NCBI GenBank assembly: GCA_963693305.1 | Contig: OY855915.1 | Coordinates: forward strand, 8,259,607-8,323,606 | Length of the DNA: 64,000 bases | Direction: 5' to 3' | Source of the DNA: Meandrina meandrites | Lineage: Eukaryota > Cnidaria > Anthozoa > Scleractinia > Meandrinidae | Notes under the pieces: model-generated | The model's input: only the letters and a program-made list of their open reading frames with translations | What the model was told of the DNA's origin: nothing | Databases searched by the model: none | In this document: positions 21,470 through 33,125 of the stretch, piece by piece | Layout of the letters: every line of letters starts with the position of its first letter | Numbering within the stretch: position 1 is the stretch's first letter | Position numbers and translations under genes: made by a program

Positions 21470-22243
21470 CTTCCGCTAGTCACGAGAATACGACCATCTG
21501 GTGATGTTGCCATTCTAGTAGGATATGGTAAATAAGCGAGAGTTTTGCCTGTGAAGCGAACGTCTAACGTAAATTGCTGAACTCGGTGATTGTTCCTATC
21601 ACATACCAGAATATTATATATTGGAGCTGTCTACAAGCATACCATGCGGTAAGTCAAATTGTCCATCTTGATTCCCTTGTGTACCAAACTTGTATAAGAA
21701 AGTTCCTGACTGATCAAAAACTTTAATGCAGTTATTGCTTTCATCAGAGGCAAGAAACATGTTTTTGTAAGGAACACAGCTAGTTGGACCGTTGAGTTTC
21801 TTTTCGACCGCTGTCTCCAAATATGAAAATAGTTTTTCCTTCCTTTGACAACACAAGTACCCTATCATTTATGCACTCGGTTACAACAATGCGTTTTTCA
21901 TCGTCCAAACAAACATCAACTGGATTGTCAAACTGTCCATTTCGTGCACCACATTTTCCAAAGCTTTTCGCAACAGTTCCCATCTGGACATTTATGTGTT
22001 GTATTCTACGATTTCCTTGATCTGCAATTAGAATCATTTTGTCGTCTAAAAACGTAACGCCAGCTGGGAAAAAATATTGTCCAGAACTTGATCCTTGGTT
22101 GCCAATTTTCCTTAAACAGTTCCCTCCTTGATTGAATACATAAGCACAGTGGCCAGCGAAATCTGTCACAACTATTGTGCCTTGCGTGTTAACAGCGATA
22201 CCATTTAACTCTTTGGGCACGTCTCTTGCAAGGAATTTCAATT
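21470..22243 (-). pseudogene. TRIM-NHL pseudogene, NHL propeller only
   Basis: Encodes most of the NHL propeller but nothing upstream: homology begins at ELKLKFLARDVPKELNG (near 22243) directly beside unrelated transposon-like DNA, so RING to filamin are lost. The frame breaks near 21800 (between blades 3 and 4) and near 21620 (blade 5), and the usual C-terminal VYILK and stop are missing. The DVPKELNGIAVNT start and GARNGQFD blade 3 match the gene at 56405-58606 best, as does the downstream flank. Non-functional. Confidence 0.88.
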
Positions 22244-22857
22244 TCAACTCAATATATATAGCACTGAGCCGGCCACAGACGAAGCCAAGTGAATTCTTTT
22301 CACGCAAGCCATTTCTGTTCCGTAATGAGTTACAATTACGTTCTCATACAGTACGCCAAAAAATATGTCCAGAGTTGTCCAGTCTTTGTCTGTCAAGCGA
22401 ATGAAAAAGAATATGAAACGAGGGCAGCTTTGTAAGGAAAGAAAGTTCCAATGTTTCAAATTTGTAACGCCAAAAATACACTCCTACTCAATTTTTTGGT
22501 TGCTTAGAAATCAGGCGCTCAATCTCATCTCTAATCATTAACTGAGCCCATGGTACAACTGGTAAAATTTGTGTGACAAACCTAACGTGACAGACGGGTA
22601 AGGAACAGGTATTTCTTTATGGATTGAAAACTCATTCTTGCCTTCAGCCTTGATGCGAAATCGCGATCCCTAAACCCAGACAACTTAAGTTGTCGCTTTC
22701 CCTTCCAGTCACAAATAGTAAAAGGAGTTAATGACCATATTTGGCGCATAACATCATTTGCGCTTTTCTTAAATGGACACTGTGAATTTTGAATGTAAAC
22801 CAATGGAGCCTGACCCATGTTTTAATCCTTAACCCCAAATAACAGCACTGATGTGGC
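22244..22857. other. Intergenic, fragments of dispersed repeats
   Basis: 22250-22400 is the reverse complement of part of the poly-G element copy at 59183-59600 (shared GCCGGCCACAGACGAAG and GAATTC segments), and it truncates the NHL pseudogene. 22440-22800 is collinear with 54580-54870 and 62000-62320 (AACTGAGCCCATGGTACAAC). No gene seen. Confidence 0.55.
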
Positions 22858-22861
22858 TTAA

Positions 22862-23495
22862 GGACGTTCGCGCTAATTGTTTATGCGCATCCTTACTGCG
22901 CACGTAATTCCTGTCGCAACGCTACGCCACGTCATGCATCGAGCGCGCGCGCTGAGGAAACTTTCCAACCACATATAGGGTGAGTAGCCGTTGTGATAAC
23001 TTCGCTTGCAGTTTGCTCGCTTAAATGGTCGGTGACCCCTCCTTTTTTCTTAACAGATCACTTTCGTTAACGATTATCTACGTTTTGTGAGAAAAAGGTT
23101 GATTTTTTTTGCCCCACGCACGTTCGAATTCCGCTTTTTGATCTTTTCGTTTTGCCGTACGACGGGTTCAAATGCCTCTTCCAGGGCTAAGTTTTGCAAA
23201 AAGATGGCAACACTTAAAATTATTTACGCAACAGACGCACTTCTTCAAAATATCACCAAGTTCGTTTGCCTCCGTTTTCTCATCATCGATAATTTAAACT
23301 ACAAACATTGAAAGCCGTGCGAAATTACATGCGCCAATTTTTCGAAATCAGGGTAGTTTTCTACAGACTTTATCTCTGAAACGAAGTCGGTGACCCCCAC
23401 TTTTTTTTGTATTTCTGACACAAGTAACTCATTATCCGTCCTCAGTAAAAATTTTAGAAAAATCTATCGACTAGAAAATTTTCGCGCGAACGTCC
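22862..23495. mobile_element. Small DNA transposon with GGACGTTCGCGC ends flanked by TTAA
   Basis: 634 bp. Perfect 12-bp inverted ends GGACGTTCGCGC and GCGCGAACGTCC, with TTAA at 22858-22861 and 23496-23499. TTAA is the piggyBac target; TTA or TAA would fit PIF/Harbinger, so the class is open. The 60-75-codon frames inside show no transposase motif. Confidence 0.65.
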
Positions 23496-23747
23496 TTAAA
23501 CCGGACTTAAGAAAATTTTTAAAATGTAAAATCAAACTGGAGATGAAAACATCGCTAGATAAACATTTTTATTTTACAAATAACCTAAGCCTGATTTAAA
23601 GAACCTCCTATATCAATGAAAGTAAGACAAGCAAAAAATAGCCCAAAAAGTTTGTTTTCCATGTCTGCTTAATTCAATTTAGTGTTATGCAGGCTTTGCT
23701 TTTCTTTGTTGTATATTTTCTTCTTGTGCACTTTGCATATAATAATT

Positions 23748-23989
23748 CAGGGCGGTAGCCAGACTTGAGAAGAAGACGAGGCAAGTTTCGAGCGCCGAAG
23801 GCGCGAGCCGCTATAGGGGGGTCTGGGGGAATGCCCGCCCAGAAAATTTTGAAATCTATAGTCTCACAACTGCTCTTTTAAGAATTTTCCATGGCATTTT
23901 TCCAATTTTTTTCTGAAGATTATTTTCTAAATTAAACGTTTCTTAAAACGGCAAGTGCCTCGTCTTGCCTCATGCTAGCTACGGCCCTG
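23748..23989. mobile_element. hAT-like MITE
   Basis: 242 bp with imperfect ends CAGGGCGGTAGCCAG and (right, reversed) CAGGGCCGTAGCTAG, 13 of 15 equal, and a GC-rich CGCCGAAGGCGCGAGCCGC interior. It sits about 80 bp downstream of the gene at 24069-26255 and replaces much of that gene's usual 3' flank. I could not see a clear target duplication. Confidence 0.6.
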
Positions 23990-24068
23990 ACAATGCAAAT
24001 ATTGTCACTGCAGAGAAGCCGCAATTCAAAACAGAGCTGTTGACTACAAATACTGACAAATGAAACAT

Positions 24069-26255
24069 CTACTTCAATATGTATACTTTGTTAGCTGTAA
24101 AGCTAGTCACGAGGATACGTCCATCTGGTGCTGTTGCTATTCCAGTAGGATCGGGTAAATGAGTGATAGTTTTGCCTGTGAAGCGACCGTCTAACGTAAA
24201 TTGCTCAACTCGGTTATTTCGGCTATCACACACCAGAAGATTCCTGTACCTATCTACAACCAAATCACGAGGCCAGTTAAATTGTCCGTCCTGATTCCCT
24301 TGTGTTCCAAACTTGTATAAGAAAGTTCCTGACTGATCGAAAACTTTAATGCAACTATTGCCTCCATCAGTTACGAGAAACGTGTTTTTGTAAGGAATGC
24401 AGCTAGTTGGACGATTGAGTCTCTCTGGGCCGCTGTCTCCAAATATGGAAATAGTTTTTCCGTCCTTTGACAACATATGTATCCTATAATTGCTGTACTC
24501 GGTTACAACAATGCGTCCTTCATCATCCAATCTAACATCAACTGGATTATCAAACTCTCCTATTCCTGAACCTTTTTTTCCTAAGCTTTTCACAACAGTT
24601 CCTGTCTGGATATTTATGTGTTGTATTCTATGATTCCCTTGATCTGCAATTAATATCTCGTTGTCGTTCACAAACAAAACGCCAGAATTTGCTCCTTGGT
24701 TGCCAATTTTCCTTAAACAGTTGCCTTCTTGATTGAATACATAAACGCAGTATCTACGTTGATCTGTCACAACTATCTTTCCCTCCGTGTTAACAGCGAT
24801 TCCACGAAACTCTTCTGGCAAGTCTCCTTGAAAGAATTTTAAGTCCAACTCACCGACCACAACAAGTTCACGTTCTTTCACCTGCATAGTAAAAGGACAG
24901 GTCGGAAGTTTATCGCCATTGATCTTCACTTCAATGCTGTAGGCGCGAGGTACTTTCGGAGTAAATTTCAGCTGAAGATTACCGTCTTCTTTCTCGCTAA
25001 CCATCACATTTGTTACATCTTTAGCGGGTTCTATCAGAACTTCAACTTGATCTTTGAGATCAGCCTGGTTACTCAGCTTCCCTTCAGATGTTTTGGGGCA
25101 TAACGTGAACTCTGATTCCGCACCAGCCTGGAGAGTTTGATCCAGTCCTTCAAGCGTTGATCGATTTGCGTCTGCCTTTGGAATTGTCTCAATGAAACCT
25201 AGTTTCAAGTCCGCTAAGGAAGCCGCGGTAAATTTGACAAATGTAGTCTCGTTTTGTTTAGGAGCTTCAACCGTACGAAGCTCTTCAAATCGCTGCTTCA
25301 AAGTTTCCTTGTTCCGCATGATATCCGAGCTTGAGCTTCTCTGTGCCAGATTATTAGCAAACTCAACCGCTTGCTTCATTTGTTTCAACAGGGACTGCGC
25401 ATCCTGCATAGCGGAGTTCATTCTCTCGAGTCTAGTCACGCGCGTAGTCTCGAGTGATACAATCGACTCTCGCTCGCGCTCTCGAATCCTTGCGATCATT
25501 TGTTCAGCAGCTTGCGAGACTCCACGTTTAGCGGTTGTCACATTTTTTTCCAGCTCAGAAATCGTTTCTTTAAATTGTTGAATCACTTCACTAAGCTCGC
25601 TTATCTTTTTCTTGATCATTTCAGCGCCCGACATGATGTTGGGTTTCTCGTCATGGGCTGCTTTGTCGAGTAAAACGATCTCGTGATTTTGGTGATCCGT
25701 GACTATGCAAATTTGACAAACACAAGCTTGACACGAAAAGCAGAAGAATCTCGTGATTTCTTTCTCGTGGAACTGCTGCGAGCAAAATGGCTGTCGCTTC
25801 AGCAAGGCTTCGTAATCTTCTGCTTTAAACTCCTTCACTGGTGTGACTTTGTGCCCTTCGAATGATTTCTTTAACATTTCGTGTGCGTTGTAACAGTCTG
25901 GGCACATAAATTGTCCACAGTCAAAACAATAGTACATCTGGGAGTTGGTTTTCCTACATTGGGAACAAGTAATGTTACTTCCATCGCCACTCCGTCGAAC
26001 AGCAAGGAGACTCAACAAACTGTTGTGGAAGAAACTGCTCGGCAAACTTTTGAAGCGATTTCCTTCGGGCAAATCGATTAGGCCTTGACACTCCGGACAG
26101 CGGAACTTTCCTTGTTTGTGGCTCGCTCTTGCATGATTCGACAGACACTCACAGCAAAATGTGTGAAGACATGATATAGTTTTGGGCTCGTTGTAGATGT
26201 CGAGACAAATCGAGCAAGTAAGATGTTGCTTGAGGTTTTTCAAAAGGGACTCCAT
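24069..26255 (-). CDS. TRIM-NHL protein, gene 3, with a seven-residue NHL deletion
   Basis: 728 residues, single exon, started at the MESLL Met (an in-frame Met lies 15 codons upstream but is not shared by paralogues). RING, both B-boxes, coiled coil and filamin domain are complete. In NHL blade 2 the segment corresponding to QFNHPAG is missing (in-frame 21-nt loss near 24683), removing the first strand and proline turn of that blade; the other five blades are intact. The coiled coil has own features (KKKISELS, RERERESIVS). Part of this gene (24798-25789) is copied at 955-1946. Its upstream block keeps the CCAAT box (26351-26355) but has lost the neighbouring CRE-like word. Probably still translated; effect of the blade loss unknown. 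Confidence 0.92.
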   Translation of the reverse strand: MESLLKNLKQHLTCSICLDIYNEPKTISCLHTFCCECLSNHARASHKQGKFRCPECQGLIDLPEGNRFKSLPSSFFHNSLLSLLAVRRSGDGSNITCSQCRKTNSQMYYCFDCGQFMCPDCYNAHEMLKKSFEGHKVTPVKEFKAEDYEALLKRQPFCSQQFHEKEITRFFCFSCQACVCQICIVTDHQNHEIVLLDKAAHDEKPNIMSGAEMIKKKISELSEVIQQFKETISELEKNVTTAKRGVSQAAEQMIARIRERERESIVSLETTRVTRLERMNSAMQDAQSLLKQMKQAVEFANNLAQRSSSSDIMRNKETLKQRFEELRTVEAPKQNETTFVKFTAASLADLKLGFIETIPKADANRSTLEGLDQTLQAGAESEFTLCPKTSEGKLSNQADLKDQVEVLIEPAKDVTNVMVSEKEDGNLQLKFTPKVPRAYSIEVKINGDKLPTCPFTMQVKERELVVVGELDLKFFQGDLPEEFRGIAVNTEGKIVVTDQRRYCVYVFNQEGNCLRKIGNQGANSGVLFVNDNEILIADQGNHRIQHINIQTGTVVKSLGKKGSGIGEFDNPVDVRLDDEGRIVVTEYSNYRIHMLSKDGKTISIFGDSGPERLNRPTSCIPYKNTFLVTDGGNSCIKVFDQSGTFLYKFGTQGNQDGQFNWPRDLVVDRYRNLLVCDSRNNRVEQFTLDGRFTGKTITHLPDPTGIATAPDGRILVTSFTANKVYILK

Positions 26256-26791
26256 CACTAGGCGTCGCTCGATAAAGCTTGCGAAACAGAACTGCGTCAA
26301 GCTATTTTAGTTTCTGAGAAAACTGTATTGTGATTACTGTCTGCTTGTGGCCAATCAGATGTCGTTGACGTTCGTACTGAGCTCTCGAGTTTAACCTTAG
26401 GTCGTTCAGCAATGCTTGATCGTAGTCTGCTCAGACAGGTTTTTCATCAAAGTAATTCAGCTATTTGGTTAAATTTGTGTGACCGTGTTGCGAATTTGTA
26501 GCAGATCGCTTGCTATTGCTGACTGAAGCTCTTGCAAAACAGATAACCACCCCAAGGTATTATTTCAGATTTCGAGAAAACAGAGCTGATTAACGTCACG
26601 AGACTACTCACGCGACACGAGATGCTGTTTCTGTCAATAGAATTTCGAAAGATTGGCCGACCTCCATTGTATTGTTGTCTGCTTGGAGCGTTGTTTTGAT
26701 ATGACTGCTTTATTTTGGAATCATAGGTACGCAAGGCGTGCAAAGGCTAATGCGGGTTTGTTTGCAAAAAAAAAAAAGATGACGTAAATCA
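26256..26791 (-). promoter_or_regulatory. 5' flank of gene 3
   Basis: Contains the CCAAT box (GGCCAATCAGATGTCG at 26349-26364 on the plus strand), the TTCAGATTTCGAGAAAACAG block (about 26564) and GTACGCAAGGCGTGCAAAGG at 26727. It ends at 26791, exactly where the duplicated segment shared with 1947 begins. Confidence 0.5.
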
Positions 26792-29283
26792 CGTACTTGA
26801 TTTCTCTTGAGTATTGTGGCTAAATGCATATACAGTGGAAGGTGATTCAATGCGTATTCTTGCTACTAGAGTAATAGATACCGAGCCTCACCCAGCTAAA
26901 TAAGAAATTTTGTTTAACCTCATGTAATAAATACCTGTTTCTATTATTTTAACAAGAAGCGATAAATAAATAAATAAATAAATACAAAGAAATTTAAGCG
27001 ACTCAACTCTTAACCGGATTTCGCTCTTTCCACTGCTGCCTCTTGTGTCAAGATTTATTGCAGACTCGGCCTCCATAGTAGAGTAAGATTATTGTTCTGT
27101 TATGTGGTCGGAATTCCGTGAAACGTTCGCTTCAGAAAATGATTATCAAAACATCATTTAGAATAATGAGGAAATACTTTTAATAATAAGCAAGTTGATT
27201 AAGAAAACTACCTTGCGTCAGAAATCATTAATGTGCATGTCCTTTCATTTGATCTAAATATAGCTGAATTCTTATGGTGGGGGTTCACCTGAAGCCTGTT
27301 TTTCCACCGCTTAACTTGGTTTAATGCGAATATCTCGTCCGCGTTTCAAGTAATCCAGAAATGCTATGCTCATTTCACAAAGTTATGTTTAGCGGTGTTT
27401 TGTAAATTTTTTTGGTGATTTTGGGGGATGTTTGGGAAGAGATATTTTTCTCAAAGGATTAGTAAAATTTGGAGAAATAAGAAGTATTAAAGATTTAAAT
27501 TAGAATTTAAAGTTAAAAATTAGTATATGGATACCCAAACAGTCCCCTGACAACCTGGGGTGCTCTTGCGTGGGGGTCAACTGTCTTTTGGTGTTTCAAA
27601 AATAATTTTCTTTTTTCTATCCCTTCCTAAAACCTCTTACAATTTCACTCAAAATCGGGTATACCCCCACCTTAAGCTACTTCTCGAACAAGATTAATAT
27701 AACCAACTTTCTTCACGGAAAGGCCTCCGCCATTCTATACCTTCACATTTATAAACCAACAATGTAACTTTATCTACCGAATCCCCTTCTTTTTCTTTGA
27801 CGTTAAAAAGGCGCTACATCCCGACTCCGAGTATTGTATGAGGCCACTGTCTCATCTCCGACGCCAACGTTGCTAGGCAACATGACGTAGTGTCATCGCG
27901 CCTTACTGGCGTGACTGTTCTCGGAGCAGTTGTGAGTCCTAGTGTTAGCTCCTGATTGGATAATAAAAGTTGGAAATTTTTGGATTGATTAAAAGAAGAT
28001 TTTCCATCAACAGCTCTTAATCTCCCGACTGTAAATAAGAGGAGTAAGCTTTGTAATTGAGCAACGAATACCACTGTTTAGCTGTTGCGTGACAAATTCA
28101 AGGTGACAGACGTGACGTGAAAACGCAGGTAGTTCGATTGACGGATTCAAAAATCCATTTTTCCTTAAGATTTGATGTCGATTCGCAATCCCTGAACCGA
28201 TAAAAGGTACTCGCTTTGCTTTCCAACCACAAATAATGATAGGAGTTAATTTCCCGCGTGCTCATGGCTTTGTTTGGCCCATGACATCATATGCGCTTTC
28301 CCTGAATGGACATCACGTAGCAGATTCGATACTAAAATGAGCGCTGTAAAATAATGCAAAAAAGCACAATTCTGGTATATTTTTCACATCATGGCGAAAT
28401 CGTTTAATAAGACAAGCCGATGTTATAGATGGCCCACTGTAGGACATAAAAAGGGCGGTCCCGGAGAGGTTTAATGTGTCGCAGGGGTGCCGACTGGGTC
28501 CCCCTGCTCTATGGACCAAGTATTTTGGACCATTGTTGTTCGCAATGACCTACATCGTGCCAGCCATTTTCTTTTACTTCTTAGATTCCTCAGTTTATAT
28601 AATTTAAATATTGATTATAATACCAGAATACTGTGTTTAATCTTTGCCCCGAAACGGCGTGGTTATAATTTGATGCTCAAGTTTTACAAGTTTCCTCTCA
28701 AGGTTGGTTGTAAGGTTGGGTAAATGAATGGCGTTTAATTTTTTAATATTTTAATATCTTAATAAAGAAAACAATAGCATAATTTACATATTAATAAGAT
28801 TTTTAAAAACAGTTTATTTTATACGAGATCTCAACTAAAAAGTTGTTCTTGCTATAAATAAAATGAAATCACTGATTGACGAAACAATATTATTTTCGAT
28901 TTCTAAATTGTAGCAGGTCTGAATTGTGATGTAACAATTTGTGTGCTTTTTTTTTGTCAATATATTCTAGCAATAAAAGAAAGGAGAATAGATCGAGTTC
29001 CAGCGTTCGACTCGCTTCGAATATTTGCACAAAAACAGCATCCGCGTCTATTTTACCTCGACGTCATCATAGTATGATAGTATAACAATGTTTACTTGTT
29101 ATGGAATCGCACATACCTTGTTTCTATACAGAATTACCAGTCTGGCAAAATAGTATGGCACTTTGACTTGCCGCCATTGATCCTTGAACGCATTTTAGGC
29201 CATGTGAACGCAGTCAGCGCACTGGGCACTAGGGTACAAAAAAGACCCAAATGGGGGAGGGTACGCTATTTTTGTGCCGGACA
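26792..29283. repeat. Segmental duplication, copy B (partner 1947-5756)
   Basis: Nearly identical to the segment near the left end of the window, but with a shorter TAAA array and only one unit of the internal tandem duplication. Sequences part company near 29283. No gene seen; its open frames (for example 27814-28074) are duplicated unchanged but resemble nothing known to me. Confidence 0.85.
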
Positions 29284-30539
29284 TTTGGCTTCATTTTATG
29301 AATTCAGATCGTTTTTCCTTTTGCTATTTTTATGTTCGTTATATATCCTATCAATAAAGGAAAAAATGCCATATCATGCTGTTAATTTTAAGGGAAATTT
29401 GCTTTTTTCTCAATCATTTTGGGGGGGCTTTTTTATCAAGCAAATATTCATTGTACTGTGTTCAATCGTACTATATTCTTCATGACCTGTGATCCATAGT
29501 ATCGCTTCAGACTTTCCGAGCTAGCTTGAGGTTTGAGTCTCAATCATTTCAAAACAGTTCTTCTTCATCACTCTAAAAGGGCCGAAAAGGTGGTTTTCCA
29601 GGTCTGTCTAATCTATACTAATTTCGACTTTGCTTTTTTCTCGATATTTCCTTCTTTTGCAATTTACCTGTTGTAATCTGTATATGATGCTTTTTTATTA
29701 TATGAATACGAATGAAAGAATAAAGGAACTGGCAGCCATGCTATATATATATAGCTGCCTTTGCATAATAAACTTTAACTTTAACTTTAACTAGCACCAG
29801 AAACTCATAAGGGGGTTGAAACGTGTAACACGCGCTCACAGCGTTTCCATATTAAGTTTTGCCAAGTACATGTACCATATTTGGAAACACGAGGATTTTG
29901 TACGCGAATGCTTTATACACGTAACCACACTCGCAACAACACTTTCGGTTTTGCAGTAAACGCCCTAAATTACTAACAGAAACTAAAGAAATTCGTGAGT
30001 GTATTCAAGTGATGTTCCCCGGGGTACTAAATGACGATGAAACACAAGAATTTAACCAAATTCAACTTCATTAAACCAAGCTTTTTCAAAAACAAGACTC
30101 GATACGAATCATAGGGCGTGACACGTTTCAACCCTTGTGGGCTTCAGCTACTAATTTTCTTTTCTTTTGTTTAATTATTTAAAAAGAATTTATGGAAAAA
30201 TGTTTGGAGAATGTGACATGACATTAACACAAGCCCTAATGTGACATATTAAAGAGAGATCCACTTGCCGAAAATTTCCCGATGTTTATCGACCAATCAA
30301 AAATAACCATGAGCGCTTCGACTGTTGTTGTCGGCAAAAATATAATAATGATGACCTGCTCGGTAAATACTCCGAGACAGGAATCCGATTAAAAAACGGA
30401 CTTGTAAAATCACAGACATTTATCGCCATTATATTACGTTAAAGCTCAGCGGACACCACGCCTCGCGTCCTCTCTTGAATAACTTTAGCCGGTGCACAGG
30501 AGTATCAAATACAGCGGACAAGCTCGTGACGTCATTTAG
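29284..30539. other. Intergenic, related to 47.4-47.95 kb
   Basis: 29570-30390 is collinear with 47440-47950: the AGAATAAAGGAACTGGCA segment followed by a TATATATATA hairpin (about 29740), CAGAAACTCATAAG, GGTTTTGCAGTAAACGCC and a block near TCCGAGACAGGAATCCGAT. CTTTAA units form a short array near 29770-29790. No coding function seen. Confidence 0.5.
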
Positions 30540-31440
30540 TGCCCGTAATAGCAAGAGTCCGTAATAGCAGGGTTTGAGAAAAAAAGTGTCGTTAAAATGC
30601 GCTAAATAATAATGGCGAGGTTATCGACAGTTAATTACTTAGTGAAATTGCTAAGAAGCCGTTGGAAACGGAGGATGAGGGCTTGATATCTCAGTCTTAA
30701 AGAGTCTGGAAGTAAAATGAAGCTAAGGCGCAAGCTGAAATGAAAAAAGCAAAGTTTGTTGTACAGCTACTGAAGGAGTTTATATGCAAAACAAATATTC
30801 CAGAAGTCTTTTGAAGTGCGTTTTAACAAATAACAAACAACAAAATGCAAATTTTAGGTAATTATATAACATGAGAAGTTTATGGTGTCCGTTTATCGAG
30901 AGCCTAGCCAAAACCGTTATATTGGTACCAGCCGAAGTGTCCATAATTCTGTCGAAAGTCATTTCCAGCCAAGCCAAGCTTCAACTCTCGTTATAGCGGA
31001 CACGCTCGGGACTTCGTTTAGTGTTAGCGAGAGTCCGCAATAGCGGGGTGTGAGAAAAAAAAAGTGCCGTTAACATAGGTGAAATACCAACAGTGGTGAA
31101 AGTGCTAAGCAATCATTGGGATTGGAGGATGAGGGCTTGATCTCTCCTAAAGAGTCTGAAATGAAAAGGCCCAAGCTGAAGTGAAAAAGCAAAGTCTGTT
31201 GTACAGCTACCAAGCGAATTGATACAAAAGTACATATTCCAGAAGTCTTTTTAAGTGTGTTTCAGACAAATAGCGAACATCAGACTGCAATTTTACGTAA
31301 TTATGTCATATGAAAAGTTCATGTTGTCCGCTTTATCGAGAGTCAAAACAATAAAATTGTTCTTTTGATACCACCAAAACTCTCCGTAATTCCGTAATAG
31401 CGAGAGTCTGTAATAGCGGGAGTCATTTCCAGTCAAACCT
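30540..31440. repeat. Imperfect tandem duplication, two units of about 480 bp
   Basis: Both units start with GTCCGTAATAGC-type words and a GAGAAAAAAA stretch, then share GAGGATGAGGGCTTGAT, AAAGCAAAGT, TGTTGTACAGCTAC and ATATTCCAGAAGTC. Units begin near 30545 and 31025. No gene seen. Confidence 0.65.
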
Positions 31441-31899
31441 CTATAGCTTTCGCGGGGATCTGAATTTTGTCCGTAATAGCGAGTGTCCGTAATAGCGGGG
31501 TGTCCGCAAGGCGAGAGTTGATTGTATAGCTTTAGCTTTAGTTTTCACATGATCGCCCCTAAAAACGACTGCCTGGGAGGCTACTGTAGCTTTCGCCAGG
31601 AATCTGGAATTTGTCCGACCTTCTTTGCAGACGCTGCCATCCGCTGTCTTCAATCATCTGAACTCAACCTCGTTCCCAGGGCTTTTCCCTTTTTCGTGGG
31701 GGCAGTCGGGAAAAGCCCTGGGAACGAGGTTGATCTGAGCTGACATCTCATTGTTATTATGACTGACAGCAGCGATAGAACGCAATACTTTTAACGAGCT
31801 TTATATCATAGCTGGGTTTTGTAGAGTTTGCGTGTTGCTGAAAATCTAAGTGCAGTAAACAGTCATATGCCTCGCGATGAGTATTGCGCAAAATAATAC
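31441..31899. other. Intergenic with a hairpin element
   Basis: Holds further GTCCGTAATAGCG words, an ACGACTGCCTGGGAGGC block that is the reverse of one near 5763, and the hairpin element at 31665-31732. No gene. Confidence 0.5.
31665..31732. mobile_element. 68-bp hairpin (snapback) element with 9-bp target duplication
   Basis: Perfect 25-bp inverted arms (31665-31689 and 31708-31732, starting CAACCTCGTTCCCAGGG) around an 18-base loop. Flanks ATCTGAACT (31656-31664) and ATCTGAGCT (31733-31741) differ at one base. Homologous sequence at about 6440 and 48475 lacks the element and has the site once, so this is a true insertion. A 9-bp duplication is typical of Mutator-like elements; the class is inferred. 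Confidence 0.8.
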
Positions 31900-33125
31900 T
31901 GCTAGGAACAAATGCTTTTCATATGCGACTTGTCAAACACATAACAGCCAAAACGTGGCTTAGAGCCATTCACCGAAGGGATAACTTTAATGGGGGGACG
32001 GGTTGGGGGGGGGGGGGGGGAGGATGACGTGAAGCGGGATTCCTAAGGTGGTAGGAACCAGGACAAATTGAGAAAAACATCGCAACATTTCGTAATATTT
32101 TGCAATGGAAATGGGACAAAGAGGAGGGAACAATCACGACTCAGATCCCCCTGACCCCCTCCCCCACTCTTTACTAAAGTGGCTGATTCCGCAAGAAGTT
32201 GTTTAGAAAGCATAGTGAAGGTAAATCGAGTTTCTCAGATTGAATTAAAACATACTTATAAGTCAAGGTTAAAACTGTTTAATTGCAGACGGCTCTAAAA
32301 CAATTTAACATTAACGGCTGTAACACATCTATCTCTTCTCAAAGGCTTTCAAGTAGTAATACTTTTTAAGTTCACTCCGCGATTTATTATAAACACTTGA
32401 CTAGAATTATCTTCCGCTAATTTACTTAAGGGTGGCTCGACTGGAATTTTTAGGGGCAACACCGCAAAGCTCTGAAATGATTTAACATTTAATAATCAGG
32501 TTGCACTAAGCTGTAACACGTATATCTCTTCTGAAAGGCTTTCAAGCCGTAATACTTTTTTTAAGTTTACTGCGCGATTTATTATAAACACCGGACTAGA
32601 ATTATCATCCGCTAATCTACTTTTAGCGATCTGTGAAACATGTGACATTACACTTGTAATAGCGTCTCCCTATTTTCCATCTAATTGGGTTGGAATCTTT
32701 CCTTTTACTGAAAAATTCAGTTGACTGTCTGGACAAAGTTAGGGCAATAAGATTCGAATCTCCTCTTGTGAAAAAGAGCTTATTAATTGTATTCTTGCTT
32801 TCTAACAGAAAATACCTAACTTCTCAAACAAACAGAAATATCTACATAGCTCAGTTCCGTGAAGCGGCGCGTTGAAAACAACAACTAAAATTTAATCTTT
32901 TAGATATGCATACTAAATAATTTTATCTTTTTTATAAATTTAAAATCATTTACGACATCATGATACTATTTACTAGATTTGTTCACAATATAATTTCCGT
33001 ATATATTGCTATAGGGAAACGAGACGTCATACAATGCGAGACCAAAAAATGCAGAATATTGTCATTGAAGATACCGCGCATTTCAAAACAGAGCTAAAAA
33101 CTACAAATACTGACAAATGAAACAT
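31900..33125. repeat. 3' flank module of the TRIM-NHL gene at 33126-35330
   Basis: Same module as 6600-8503: G run (31990-32022), GCAAGAAGTTGTTTAG, then a short stretch (GCACTAAGCTGTAACACGTA to ATTATAAACACC) that appears duplicated within the module (about 32310-32420 and 32500-32620), then the ACGACATCATGATACTATTT and TACAAATACTGACAAATGAA blocks beside the stop codon. No gene seen. Confidence 0.72.

Noticed and set aside
23748..23989. 8-bp target duplication for the hAT-like MITE
   Set aside because: The bases next to the two ends do not match convincingly, so only the inverted ends are claimed.
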